DNA from: Pseudonocardia oceani
GTDB lineage: Bacteria > Actinomycetota > Actinomycetes > Mycobacteriales > Pseudonocardiaceae
Assembly: GCF_019263585.2 (NCBI RefSeq)
Contig: NZ_JADQDF010000001.1
Coordinates: 2,108,001-2,172,000 of the forward strand
Length of the DNA: 64,000 bases
Direction: 5' to 3'
The translations under genes were made by a program, and so were the position numbers. This document shows positions 56,571-63,830 of this stretch, piece after piece. Each line of letters opens with the position of its first letter. Position 1 is the stretch's first letter. The notes beneath the pieces are model-generated. The model was not told where the DNA came from. It was given only the letters and a program-made list of their open reading frames with translations, and searched no databases.

Positions 56571-57359
56571 TCAGGCCGCGGACGGGTCGTCGGCCAGGTC
56601 GGGCTCGCTCGACGTGGTGCTCGCCGGCACCGGGTCGTACGAGCCGTTGATCGACTCACCCGTGGTCTGCTGCACCGTCGTGGAGTTGTCGTTGCCCGAG
56701 TCGACCACGATGATCTCCTCGCTGGCATCCTCGTTGAACGAGTCGGTGACGGTGGTCGTCTCCTCGGTCGTCACGACGGTGTTGCCGACCGTGTTCTCGT
56801 CGCCGACCACGACGCTGGAGTCGACGACGTCGGCCCCCTTGAGGTCGACGCCGTCGTTGTCCTGGTTGTACGAGTCGTTGATGTACGTCCCGCCCTCGGC
56901 GACGTGCACGCTGTTGTCGACGTAGTTGTACTCGGTGTTGTACTGCTTGTACTCGATCTCCTGCGTGGTGTGGTGCTCGTTGCGGACCACCACCTCACGC
57001 TCCACGTGGTGGGTCTGCTGGACGTGGTGGATGACCCGCACCGGGTCGTCGTCGTGCTGGTAGGAGCGGTGCGCGCCGCCGGGGTCGTGGTCGCCCCGGT
57101 CGCGGCCGCCCCCGGAGTGGCCGCCCCCGGAGTGACCGCCCCCGGAGTGACCGCCCCCGTCGCGGTCGCTGCCGCCCCGGTAGGACACGCCGCTGCAGTC
57201 GGCCAGCAGGGGCTGGACGTCGCGGACGTCCTGGGCGGTCACGCCCTCGAGGTTGTGCCGGGCCAGCATGCCCTGCGGGTCGCGCTCGAACTCCGCCTGG
57301 GCGTCCTCGTCACGCAGCAGGCCGAGCAGGAAGTCGATCAGTGAGGAAAGGGAGAGCAT
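56571..57359 (-). CDS. iniB: IniB-like protein with N-terminal IniB domain
   Basis: This 262-residue protein has an N-terminal domain of about 60 residues (LSLSSLIDFLLGLLRDEDAQ ... VTAQDVRDVQPLLADC) that is the IniB N-terminal domain, then a GGGHS repeat, a His/Tyr-rich stretch and a C-terminal domain with [19 protein letters not shown] and DSFNED motifs. I choose ATG 57359 because GGAGGTGA stands seven bases upstream; the GTG at 57368 would sit inside that ribosome site. No signal peptide. It is probably a cell-envelope or phage-like fibre protein; the function of IniB is not known. Confidence 0.75.
   Translation of the reverse strand: MLSLSSLIDFLLGLLRDEDAQAEFERDPQGMLARHNLEGVTAQDVRDVQPLLADCSGVSYRGGSDRDGGGHSGGGHSGGGHSGGGRDRGDHDPGGAHRSYQHDDDPVRVIHHVQQTHHVEREVVVRNEHHTTQEIEYKQYNTEYNYVDNSVHVAEGGTYINDSYNQDNDGVDLKGADVVDSSVVVGDENTVGNTVVTTEETTTVTDSFNEDASEEIIVVDSGNDNSTTVQQTTGESINGSYDPVPASTTSSEPDLADDPSAA
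57106..57150 (-). repeat. Three 15-base tandem repeats in iniB (GGGHS)
   Basis: The plus-strand unit CCGCCCCCGGAGTGA occurs three times in a row (first copy with one change). On the coding strand it gives Gly/His/Ser pentapeptides, a flexible linker between the N-terminal domain and the His-rich segment. Confidence 0.85.
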
Positions 57360-57442
57360 CTCGTTCACCTCCGTGGGTGTTTCTCGGGCCCGGCCGACGG
57401 TCGGGTCCGGCCGGGCGGCCGGGGTTCAGCAGGAGCGGCACG

Positions 57443-57470
57443 GGTCCCGCCGCCGGAGTGCGGCGGGACC
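57443..57470 (-). terminator. Hairpin between the two IniB-like genes
   Basis: A perfect 11-base-pair stem, 57443-57453 with 57460-57470 (arm GGTCCCGCCGC), closes a six-base loop, about 25 bases after the stop of the upstream gene and 85 bases before iniB. No separate promoter is evident for iniB, so this could be an attenuator. Confidence 0.65.
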
Positions 57471-57493
57471 GTGTCGCCGTACCCGGTGCCCCG

Positions 57494-58417
57494 TCAGTTG
57501 CCGAGGAAGCCGTTGAGGGCCGAGAGGTCGACGTCCACGTCGAGGTCGGAGAGCAGGTCGGTGTCGAGGAGGTCGTTGTCGTTGCCGCCGACGTTGTTGT
57601 CGCCGTCGACCGAGGACGAGTTGTCGTCGTCACCGATGTTGTCGTCGCCGATGATGTTGCCGTTGAAGGCGTCCTCGATGTCGGTGGAGTAGTCGTTGCC
57701 GATGTTCTCCAGGTCGATGTCGACGCTGTTGTCGGTGTTGAACGAGTCGTCGATCCGGGTGATCTCGGTCTGGTTCAGGATGGTGTTGCCGACCGCGTTG
57801 CCGTTGCCGAAGGCGAAGTTGGAGTCGGTGATGTCGGCATCCTTGAGGTCGACACCGTCGTTGTCCTCGTTGAACGAGTCCTCGTTGATGCCGAAGGCAC
57901 CCGGGCCGAAGGCCAGGTTGTGTTCGACGCTCTGGAAGTTCAGGTTGCCGTTGGTCCCGCCGGCACCGCCGTTGCCACCGTTGCCGGTGTCGGCGTCCTG
58001 GTCCAGGTCGCCGCCGTCGCCGCCCTCGCTGTCGCCGCCGTCGCCGCCGTCGCCGCTGTTGGCGTTGCCCGCGAGGCCGAGGCCGAGGCCGCCGACACCC
58101 GCGCCACCGAGACCCAGGTTGCCCAGTCCGAGCCCGAGCAGGCCGGCGACGTCGCCACCCTCACCCTCGCCGCCGACGCCGTCGCCGCCGACGCCGGTGT
58201 CGTCGTTGCTCAGGTCGACGTCGCCGCCGTTGCCACCGTCGTCGGCGGCGCCGCCGTTGCCGGTCTGACCGACGTTGAGCGCGTCGCCGCTGGCGCCACC
58301 GTTGCCGCCCCCCGCACCCTGGCTGACGTCGTTGATCAGCACCGTCTCCGGGCTGTAGACGAAGGTCGGGGCCTGCTGGTTGTTGTAGTAGTCCTTGTAC
58401 TTGTCCGCGTAGCCCAT
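57494..58417 (-). CDS. Glycine/aspartate-rich repeat protein sharing the IniB C-terminal domain
   Basis: This 307-residue, strongly acidic protein starts [19 protein letters not shown]. The middle (residues 50-150) is Gly/Asp/Ala-rich with NGG and GDGG runs. The C-terminal half carries motifs [26 protein letters not shown] and DDSFNTDNS, matching the C-terminal part of the iniB product. The N-terminal IniB domain is absent. It has almost no Cys, Lys or Arg. It is the first gene behind the promoter at 58480-58508 and likely the most abundant product. Not a family I can name with certainty. Confidence 0.7.
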   Translation of the reverse strand: MGYADKYKDYYNNQQAPTFVYSPETVLINDVSQGAGGGNGGASGDALNVGQTGNGGAADDGGNGGDVDLSNDDTGVGGDGVGGEGEGGDVAGLLGLGLGNLGLGGAGVGGLGLGLAGNANSGDGGDGGDSEGGDGGDLDQDADTGNGGNGGAGGTNGNLNFQSVEHNLAFGPGAFGINEDSFNEDNDGVDLKDADITDSNFAFGNGNAVGNTILNQTEITRIDDSFNTDNSVDIDLENIGNDYSTDIEDAFNGNIIGDDNIGDDDNSSSVDGDNNVGGNDNDLLDTDLLSDLDVDVDLSALNGFLGN

Positions 58418-58479
58418 GGTCGTGGTCCCGTCTGGAGGAGGAGCGCCGCTGCGGCGCCGGCCGGTGGTGGCTTGCCGCA

Positions 58480-58508
58480 AAGCTAGGGCGGCAGCCGGGC
58501 ACGGTCAG
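58480..58508 (-). promoter_or_regulatory. Promoter of the iniB-like operon
   Basis: On the minus strand CTGACC (58508-58503) and TAGCTT (58485-58480) are 17 bases apart, a good housekeeping-type -35/-10 pair. Transcription would start near 58473, giving a leader of about 56 bases before the ATG. Confidence 0.6.
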
Positions 58509-58533
58509 CGGGGAAGCGCCCGAAGCCCCGCGG

Positions 58534-58573
58534 GACCCCCATGGGGACACCCCGGGGCGACCCCCATGGGGTC
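58534..58573. promoter_or_regulatory. Two 13-base direct repeats upstream of the iniB-like promoter
   Basis: GACCCCCATGGGG occurs at 58534-58546 and 58559-58571, 25 bases apart, with CCCCGGGG between. Each copy is itself nearly palindromic. They begin 26 bases upstream of the -35, where an activator would bind; the IniR-like regulator is the natural candidate. The second copy continues as GACCCC-CAT-GGGGTC and might also end the lipoprotein transcript. Confidence 0.6.
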
Positions 58574-58576
58574 GGG

Positions 58577-59062
58577 TCAGGCCGCGGGGAGCCGGTCGAG
58601 CAGGCCGGGGGCGATCTCCTGCAGCTCCGTGCACGAGTCCGGCACGCCGCCGTCCAGCGCGATCAGCACCACCTGGTCCGGCGCGATCCCGACGTCGTAC
58701 TGGCAGAACTCGCCGGCACCGGTGAAGGTCTCCAGGGCCGGGTAGCCGTCGAGCCGGACCCGGGTCGTCGTGGGGGCGCTGTTGTCGGCGAGCGTGGCCA
58801 ACCCGCCCTCCCCGGCGAACAGCGTCACCGCCAGACGACGGCCCGGCTCCCCCGCCCACTCGCACCGCGGCCCCTCCGGACCCGTGCCCGCGACTCCAGG
58901 ACCGGAGAGACGGGAGTCGCCGAGCGCGCGGGCGTCCATCAACGAGCACGGATCGACGGCACGGATCTCGCGCGGCTCGTCGATGGCCGGCAGTTCAGGT
59001 GTGCCCGATCCACACCCGGCCAGCGCGAGCAGCACCGCCACCACCGCCGTCGACCTGCGCAT
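58577..59062 (-). CDS. DUF3558-like lipoprotein
   Basis: This 161-residue lipoprotein has a signal with lipobox LALAGCGSG (Cys near residue 17). The mature part opens with the DPCSLMDARALG pattern and has Cys pairs (PRCEWAG, EFCQYDVG, DSCTEL), which fits the DUF3558 family of actinobacterial lipoproteins of unknown function. GGGGGGAA seven bases before the ATG supports the start. It is upstream of the iniB-like operon on the same strand. Confidence 0.75.
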   Translation of the reverse strand: MRRSTAVVAVLLALAGCGSGTPELPAIDEPREIRAVDPCSLMDARALGDSRLSGPGVAGTGPEGPRCEWAGEPGRRLAVTLFAGEGGLATLADNSAPTTTRVRLDGYPALETFTGAGEFCQYDVGIAPDQVVLIALDGGVPDSCTELQEIAPGLLDRLPAA

Positions 59063-59081
59063 GCGCTTCCCCCCGGTCCGT

Positions 59082-59093
59082 CCGTGCGGATAC
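59082..59093 (+). repeat. 12-base element also found before the 61135 gene
   Basis: CCGTGCGGATAC appears here and again at 61114-61125, with similar flanks. The second copy overlaps a probable -10 hexamer. The two may be related promoter elements read on the plus strand. Confidence 0.35.
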
Positions 59094-59223
59094 TGCCCGG
59101 GCCGCCCACCGAGCCCGGCGACGGGGGTCGAACACCCTGCGTGAGCAGGTAGCACGATCGGGCGATCCGGGCCCCAGGCCCGTAACGGCGCCGCAACACG
59201 GGCGATGAACGGAGCATCCCCGC

Positions 59224-59237
59224 GTGGTCCAGACCAC
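59224..59237. promoter_or_regulatory. Perfect inverted repeat before the Hsp70-like gene
   Basis: GTGGTC-CA-GACCAC is a perfect dyad with a two-base centre, 21 bases before the ATG and just upstream of the ribosome site. It could be an operator or a leader hairpin. Confidence 0.4.
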
Positions 59238-59258
59238 ACCCCACCAGGAGAGGTCCCG

Positions 59259-61085
59259 ATGCCCCGGACGCGTTACCAGCTCGGCGTCGATCTCGGCACC
59301 ACCTACACCGCCGCGGCCGTGTGTCGCGACGGGCAGGAGCGCCCGGAGGTCGTCGCGCTGGGCAACGCGTCGAGCGCCATCGCATCGGTGATCTTCCTCG
59401 GCCCCGACGGGACCATGATCGTCGGCGAGGCGGCGCTGCGCCGCGCGCTGACCGAGCCCCGGCGTATCGCCCGCGAGTTCAAGCGGCGCATCGGCGACGG
59501 CACGCCGCTGCACATCGGCGGCTCCGAGATCGCCGCGCACGAGCTGTCCGCCCGCTTCCTCTCCTGGGTCGTCGAGGAGGTCGCAGCCCGGGAGGGCGGG
59601 CCCGCCGACCGCGTCACCGTGACCCATCCCGTCGAGTGGGGCGGGTACAAGCGGGCCACCTTCGCCGCGGCGCTGGCCGGGCACGGCCTCGGTCACGTCG
59701 AGTTCCTGTCCGAGCCGCAGGCCGCGGCGATCGGGTACGCCGGTACCGAGCGGATCGACGCCGGGGGCGTCGTCGGCGTCTACGACCTGGGCGGGGGCAC
59801 GTTCGACGCAGCCGTCGTGCGCAAGCTCCACGACGGCACCTTCGCGCTGCTCGGCCGGCCGGCCGGCATCGAGCGCCTCGGCGGCGTCGACTTCGACGAC
59901 GCCGTGCTCGACCACGTCCGCACCGCACTGGGACACGCATGGGCCGAGCTCGACCCGGCCGATCCCCGCGTGCAGTCGGCCGTCGCCGGGCTGCGTCGCG
60001 AGTGCACCGCGGCGAAGGAGGCGCTCTCGGCCGACACCGAGGTGCTGATCCCGGTGATGCTGCCCGGCATCCACACCGAGGTGCGACTGGGCCGCGCCGA
60101 GTTCGAGGACATGATCCGCCCGCCGGTCGGCGAGACCGTCGAGGCGCTGCGCCGGGCCATCGACTCGGCCGGGCTCGCCCCCGGCGACCTCGACGCGGTG
60201 CTGCTGGTCGGCGGATCCTCGCGGATCCCACTGGTCTCCCAGATGGTCTCCGCCGAGCTGGGCCGCTCGATCGCCGTCGACTCCGACCCCAAGGCCGTCG
60301 TGGCCTCCGGTGCGGCGCTCGCCGCCCGCGGGCCGCTCGAGCCCGTCGTGGTCGAACTGCTCGACGCCCTGCCCGAGACCCCTCCGGTCGCCTTCGACGC
60401 CCCGCCCGACGACGACGACGAGGACGGGTCGCCGGTGCGGCGCAGGCGCACCCTCGTGCTGGCCGCCTCCATCGCCGTGGCCGCCACGTTCACCCTCTCC
60501 GCGACGCTCGCCACCGGTGTCGTGCCGGTGTCGAACTCCGCAGGAGGCCACTCCGTGGCGCAGGCCGACGCCCCCCTCGACGTCCCGCCCGCCCTCGACC
60601 CGTGGACCGGTGCACCCGCCGCGGACACCACCACCCCCGGTCCGCGACGGCCCGATGCCGTCGCCGCGCCGGTCCGGCCGGCCGCGCGCAACACACCGAC
60701 CGGCGCCACCGGGGCGTCGGCGGTCGTCCCGACGCCCGGCGCAGCGGTTCCCGCCGCCACCCCCGGTGCCGCCACGCCGGCCACCCCCGCCCCGGGGACG
60801 ACCCCTGCGGCTCCGACTGCCGATTCGATCACCGACGGTGAGCCGGAGACAACTCTCCCCGACCCCGCACCGGTCGACCCCGCACCGGTCGACCCCGCAC
60901 CCACCGACCCCGCACCGGTCGATCCCGAACCGGTCGACCCCGCACCCACCGATCCCGAACCGGTCGACCCCGCACCCTCCGACCCCCAGCCCACCGACCC
61001 CGCACCGTCGGTCGAATCCGCACCCGTCGACACCAGCACGACCGCCGCGGCGACCACCACGGCCGGCGCCGAACCGTCCCCCTGA
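59259..61085 (+). CDS. Membrane-anchored Hsp70-like ATPase with repeat tail
   Basis: This 608-residue protein has an actin-fold ATPase domain (residues 1-370; phosphate loops GVDLGTTYTA and VYDLGGGTFDAAV, adenosine loop VLLVGGSSRIP). It lacks the DnaK substrate-binding domain. After an acidic/basic junction comes one helix (near 395-420), then an Ala/Pro/Thr-rich extracytoplasmic stretch ending in ten DPxPx repeats. Inside-out topology with cytoplasmic ATPase is expected. The ATG at 59259 has AGGAGAGG eight bases upstream. Actinobacteria have several such anchored Hsp70s, none well understood. Confidence 0.82.
   Translation: MPRTRYQLGVDLGTTYTAAAVCRDGQERPEVVALGNASSAIASVIFLGPDGTMIVGEAALRRALTEPRRIAREFKRRIGDGTPLHIGGSEIAAHELSARFLSWVVEEVAAREGGPADRVTVTHPVEWGGYKRATFAAALAGHGLGHVEFLSEPQAAAIGYAGTERIDAGGVVGVYDLGGGTFDAAVVRKLHDGTFALLGRPAGIERLGGVDFDDAVLDHVRTALGHAWAELDPADPRVQSAVAGLRRECTAAKEALSADTEVLIPVMLPGIHTEVRLGRAEFEDMIRPPVGETVEALRRAIDSAGLAPGDLDAVLLVGGSSRIPLVSQMVSAELGRSIAVDSDPKAVVASGAALAARGPLEPVVVELLDALPETPPVAFDAPPDDDDEDGSPVRRRRTLVLAASIAVAATFTLSATLATGVVPVSNSAGGHSVAQADAPLDVPPALDPWTGAPAADTTTPGPRRPDAVAAPVRPAARNTPTGATGASAVVPTPGAAVPAATPGAATPATPAPGTTPAAPTADSITDGEPETTLPDPAPVDPAPVDPAPTDPAPVDPEPVDPAPTDPEPVDPAPSDPQPTDPAPSVESAPVDTSTTAAATTTAGAEPSP
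60861..61010 (+). repeat. Ten tandem 15-base repeats in the Hsp70-like gene
   Basis: Ten consecutive copies of a 15-base unit close to GACCCCGCACCGGTC encode Asp-Pro-x-Pro-x pentapeptides. Variation is mostly in the third and fifth residues. The array fills 150 bases exactly and could change copy number in frame. Confidence 0.9.
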
Positions 61086-61122
61086 GCGGTACACCTTCAC
61101 CATCAGTGGCCGACCGTGCGGA

Positions 61123-61128
61123 TACAGT
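61123..61128 (+). promoter_or_regulatory. Possible -10 element of a leaderless gene
   Basis: TACAGT is followed by six bases (GATCGT minus the start, GATC plus two) and the GTG at 61135, the spacing of leaderless actinobacterial promoters. It overlaps the end of the shared 12-base element. Confidence 0.45.
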
Positions 61129-61134
61129 GATCGT

Positions 61135-61680
61135 GTGAGCCCCCCCGACCCGGAGACGTCGCCGATCCCGGCGCCCGAACCGCCGGGGCGCCCCCGGTTC
61201 GAGTTCCGCCAGCGCCCGTCGGAGGTCATCACGCAGCGGGCGGGCTCCGTCGTCGTGGCCTACGGGCTGTGGACGGCGGCGGCCGCGGTCGGGCTGCTGG
61301 CGGCCCTGGCCATGCTCATCGACCTCGACGGCGTGCAGGGCGCGGTCCGGGCGACCGTGGATCGGGACTTCCCGAACGAGTCCGCCGTGACGCGCGACCG
61401 GGCCGTCGCCGCCGCCACCGGGGTACTCATCGGGGGGGCGTTCGTGGTCAGCGTGCTCACCGGCATCACGGCCACGGCCATGCGGGCCGGCCGAGGCGCC
61501 GCACGTGTCGTGCTCGTGCTGCTCATCGCCGTCGTGGTCGTCGAGATCGTGCTGGCGGTGGACGTCGTGTCCCCGCTCGCGCTCGGCCTGCTGGTGGTCA
61601 ACGCGGCGCTGGGAGCGGCGGGGACGGTGATGATGTACCTGCCGGACGCCAACAACTGGTTCGCGATCAAGCGGCGGTAG
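61135..61680 (+). CDS. Four-helix membrane protein of unknown function
   Basis: This 181-residue protein has a Pro-rich cytoplasmic N-terminus (about 40 residues), then four hydrophobic helices (near 42-62, 92-115, 120-140, 142-165) and a basic end, WFAIKRR. The closing YLPDANNWF recalls other actinobacterial membrane proteins, but I cannot name a family. GTG start, probably leaderless. It is 50 bases after the Hsp70-like gene on the same strand and could act with it. Confidence 0.7.
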   Translation: MSPPDPETSPIPAPEPPGRPRFEFRQRPSEVITQRAGSVVVAYGLWTAAAAVGLLAALAMLIDLDGVQGAVRATVDRDFPNESAVTRDRAVAAATGVLIGGAFVVSVLTGITATAMRAGRGAARVVLVLLIAVVVVEIVLAVDVVSPLALGLLVVNAALGAAGTVMMYLPDANNWFAIKRR

Positions 61681-61687
61681 CGACGCC

Positions 61688-61720
61688 GAGAGGGCGCCCC
61701 GCTTCACGGGACGCCCTCTC
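61688..61720. terminator. Bidirectional terminator between the membrane protein and HesB-like genes
   Basis: A nine-base-pair stem GAGAGGGCG/CGCCCTCTC (61688-61696 with 61712-61720) encloses an inner CCCG/CGGG stem with loop CTTCA. It lies between two convergent stops. Confidence 0.75.
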
Positions 61721-61737
61721 GTTGTCGTGGTGCGCGA

Positions 61738-62043
61738 TCACGCCTCCGGCTGCTGCTGCGGGCCGATGGCGAACCGCAGCTCCTGCTCGCCGTCGGCGCC
61801 CGCCACGGGCTGGACGTCGAGCACCTTGTCGTCGAGGACCTGCGCCGCGACCGGCTCCAGGAACACGGCGACGCCGTCCCCCGACAGCACGACGTCGTCG
61901 GCGGCCGGCTGCCCCGCCAGGGACAGCTCGAGGCCCTGGTCCGGGCTCGGCGCAGCGATGCGCAGGCCGCCCCCGTCGGGCAGCTCGGCGTCGGTGGTCA
62001 GCGACTTGATGGCTTCGGCCGCGATATCGGTGATTGCCAGCAT
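61738..62043 (-). CDS. HesB/IscA-fold protein without cysteines
   Basis: This 101-residue protein has the beta-rich pattern of A-type iron-sulphur carriers: MLAITDIAAEAIKSLT at the start, GGLRIAAPSPDQGLEL in the middle, and FLEPVAAQVLDDKVLDV later. None of the three cysteines that bind the cluster in IscA is present, and there is no Cys at all. It therefore cannot carry an Fe-S cluster in the usual way. Related proteins in actinobacteria are annotated as HesB-like or adhesin; the role is unknown. Confidence 0.7.
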   Translation of the reverse strand: MLAITDIAAEAIKSLTTDAELPDGGGLRIAAPSPDQGLELSLAGQPAADDVVLSGDGVAVFLEPVAAQVLDDKVLDVQPVAGADGEQELRFAIGPQQQPEA

Positions 62044-62067
62044 GGGCGTCGACCGTAGGGGCGGTGA

Positions 62068-62092
62068 GCCCGTCCCGCAGGGCGGGGCGGGC
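62068..62092 (-). terminator. Possible hairpin terminator after the aldo/keto reductase gene
   Basis: Stem of 11 positions, 62068-62078 with 62082-62092, one mismatch, loop of three bases. It lies in the 62-base gap after the reductase stop and before the HesB-like start, both minus strand. Confidence 0.45.
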
Positions 62093-62105
62093 CCGGGAGC
62101 CACCC

Positions 62106-62933
62106 TCAGCCGAACTCGTCGGGGTCGGGCCCCATGCGCTCACCGGTGTCGAGCTCGCCGATGGTCGCCATGTCGGCGGGGGCCAGCTCGAAGTCGAAGA
62201 CCTCGATGTTCTCCCTGATCCGGGACGGTGTCACCGACTTCGGGAACACGATGTTGCCGAGCTCGACGTGCCACCGCAGGACGATCTGCGCGGGGGTCTT
62301 GCCGTACTTCTCGCCGAGGGAGACGAGACGCTCGTCACTCAACAGGTCGCCGCCCTGTCCGATGGGGCTCCACGCCTCCGTCGCGATGCCGTGCTCGCGG
62401 TGGTAGGCGCGCAGCTCCTCCTGCGGGAGGCGGGGGTGCAGCTCGATCTGGTTGACGGCGGGCACGGTGCCGGTCTCGGCGGCCAGGCGCTCCAGGTGCG
62501 GGATCTGGAAGTTCGAGACGCCGATCGCGCGCGTCCGCCCGTCGGAGGCGAGCTTCTCGAAGCCCTTCCACGTCTCCACGTACCGGCCCTCCGACGGCCG
62601 CGGCCAGTGGATGAGGAACAGGTCGACGTGGTCGAGCCCGAGGCGCTCGAGGCTCTCGCCCAGCGCGCCGACGGCCTCGTCGTGGCCGTGCCGGTCGTTG
62701 TCGAGCTTGGTGGTCACGAAGACCTCGTCGCGCCGCAGACCGGAGGCGGCGATGGCCTGCCCGACCTCGGTCTCGTTGCGGTACATCTGGGCGGTGTCGA
62801 CGTGCCGGTAGCCGGCCTCGAACGCCGCACCCAGCGCGGGGCCCACGTCACCGGGGTCGATCTGGAAGACGCCGAACCCGAACCGGGGGATCTCGACGCC
62901 GCTGTTGAGCCGGAAGCTGGGTACCTGAGCCAT
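62106..62933 (-). CDS. Aldo/keto reductase
   Basis: This 275-residue NADPH-dependent TIM-barrel reductase shows the catalytic tetrad: Asp and Tyr in HVDTAQMYRNE, Lys in VTTKLDND, His in LIHWPRP. NADPH contacts lie in VFPKSVTPSRIRENIEVFDF. The length and GVSNFQIPHLERL place it in the AKR5-like group (2,5-diketo-gluconate reductase-like), which often acts on methylglyoxal or other aldehydes. ATG start; substrate unknown. Confidence 0.9.
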   Translation of the reverse strand: MAQVPSFRLNSGVEIPRFGFGVFQIDPGDVGPALGAAFEAGYRHVDTAQMYRNETEVGQAIAASGLRRDEVFVTTKLDNDRHGHDEAVGALGESLERLGLDHVDLFLIHWPRPSEGRYVETWKGFEKLASDGRTRAIGVSNFQIPHLERLAAETGTVPAVNQIELHPRLPQEELRAYHREHGIATEAWSPIGQGGDLLSDERLVSLGEKYGKTPAQIVLRWHVELGNIVFPKSVTPSRIRENIEVFDFELAPADMATIGELDTGERMGPDPDEFG

Positions 62934-62948
62934 GCTCGCGAGTACCCG

Positions 62949-63791
62949 TTATCCAGCCGTCCAGATCGCCGCGATGGCATCGGTCACGTCGGCCGCCTGG
63001 GTGCGCCCGGCCCGTGCGGCGGCGGCGCGGCGCGCGGGATCGAGCACGTTGCGGCCGATCGCGGCGACGGCGGCGGGGTCGGGTGACACCAGCACGACCC
63101 GCGACCCGGCCGCCCGCAGCCCCTCCACCTGCGGCGCGACGCCGCCCTGCGGCCCGAGACCGCGGACGATCGGCGCGAGCACGACGACCCGCTCCGAGCC
63201 GGCTGCCAGGTCGGCGTTGACGGGCGAGCGCACGCCGCCGTCGATGTAGCGGGTGCCGCCGGTGGTGACGGGCGGGTAGACGCCGGGCACCGCGCAGCTC
63301 GACGCGACGGCGTGCACGAGCGGCACGCCCGAGGTGCGGTCGAGGACGCGGAAGGCGCCGTCGTGGGCGTCGACGGCGGTGATCCGCAGCGAGCGCTGCG
63401 GCCACTCCTGCACCGGCAGGCGCGCCCCGATCACCGCGAGGCGCTCGGACTCGGGCATCGTCGCCGCGCCGCGGGCGAACCGCCCGATGCGGGCGCGCAG
63501 CCGCTGCGGGTCGCGGGAGCCGACCAGCGTCAGGCCCAGGCGCAGCAGCCCGCCCTTCCCGATCCCGGCTGCCACCTCGCCCGTCGGGTCGGCGAGCTGG
63601 GCGGCGTAGCGCTCCTCGACGTCGACGCCGGTGGCGAGCTGTGCGCCCCCCACCGACCCGGCCGAGGTGCCGACGACGTCGTCGGCGGCGCGGAGGTCGA
63701 CGCCGCGCTCGGCGACCCCGGCCAGCAGGCCGAGCATCCAGGCGATCCCGGTGATCCCGCCGCCGCCCAGGACCAGCGTGCGTCCGTTCAT
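62949..63791 (-). CDS. Patatin-like phospholipase
   Basis: This 280-residue patatin-fold lipid acyl hydrolase has a glycine-rich oxyanion loop in LGGGGITGIAWMLG, the nucleophile Ser in VVGTSAGSVGG (GxSxG) and the catalytic Asp in YIDGGVRSP, the Ser-Asp dyad of patatins. No signal peptide. Length is that of the single-domain bacterial forms. It ends 15 bases before the aldo/keto reductase start and may be transcribed with it. Confidence 0.88.
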   Translation of the reverse strand: MNGRTLVLGGGGITGIAWMLGLLAGVAERGVDLRAADDVVGTSAGSVGGAQLATGVDVEERYAAQLADPTGEVAAGIGKGGLLRLGLTLVGSRDPQRLRARIGRFARGAATMPESERLAVIGARLPVQEWPQRSLRITAVDAHDGAFRVLDRTSGVPLVHAVASSCAVPGVYPPVTTGGTRYIDGGVRSPVNADLAAGSERVVVLAPIVRGLGPQGGVAPQVEGLRAAGSRVVLVSPDPAAVAAIGRNVLDPARRAAAARAGRTQAADVTDAIAAIWTAG

Positions 63792-63830
63792 GGCGGCGAT
63801 CGTCGCACGGCCCGCGCCGGGCCGCCGTCG

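Noticed and set aside
57106..61010. Tandem repeats as a possible CRISPR array
   Set aside because: The units are 15 bases, contiguous without spacers, and encode in-frame pentapeptides in real genes.
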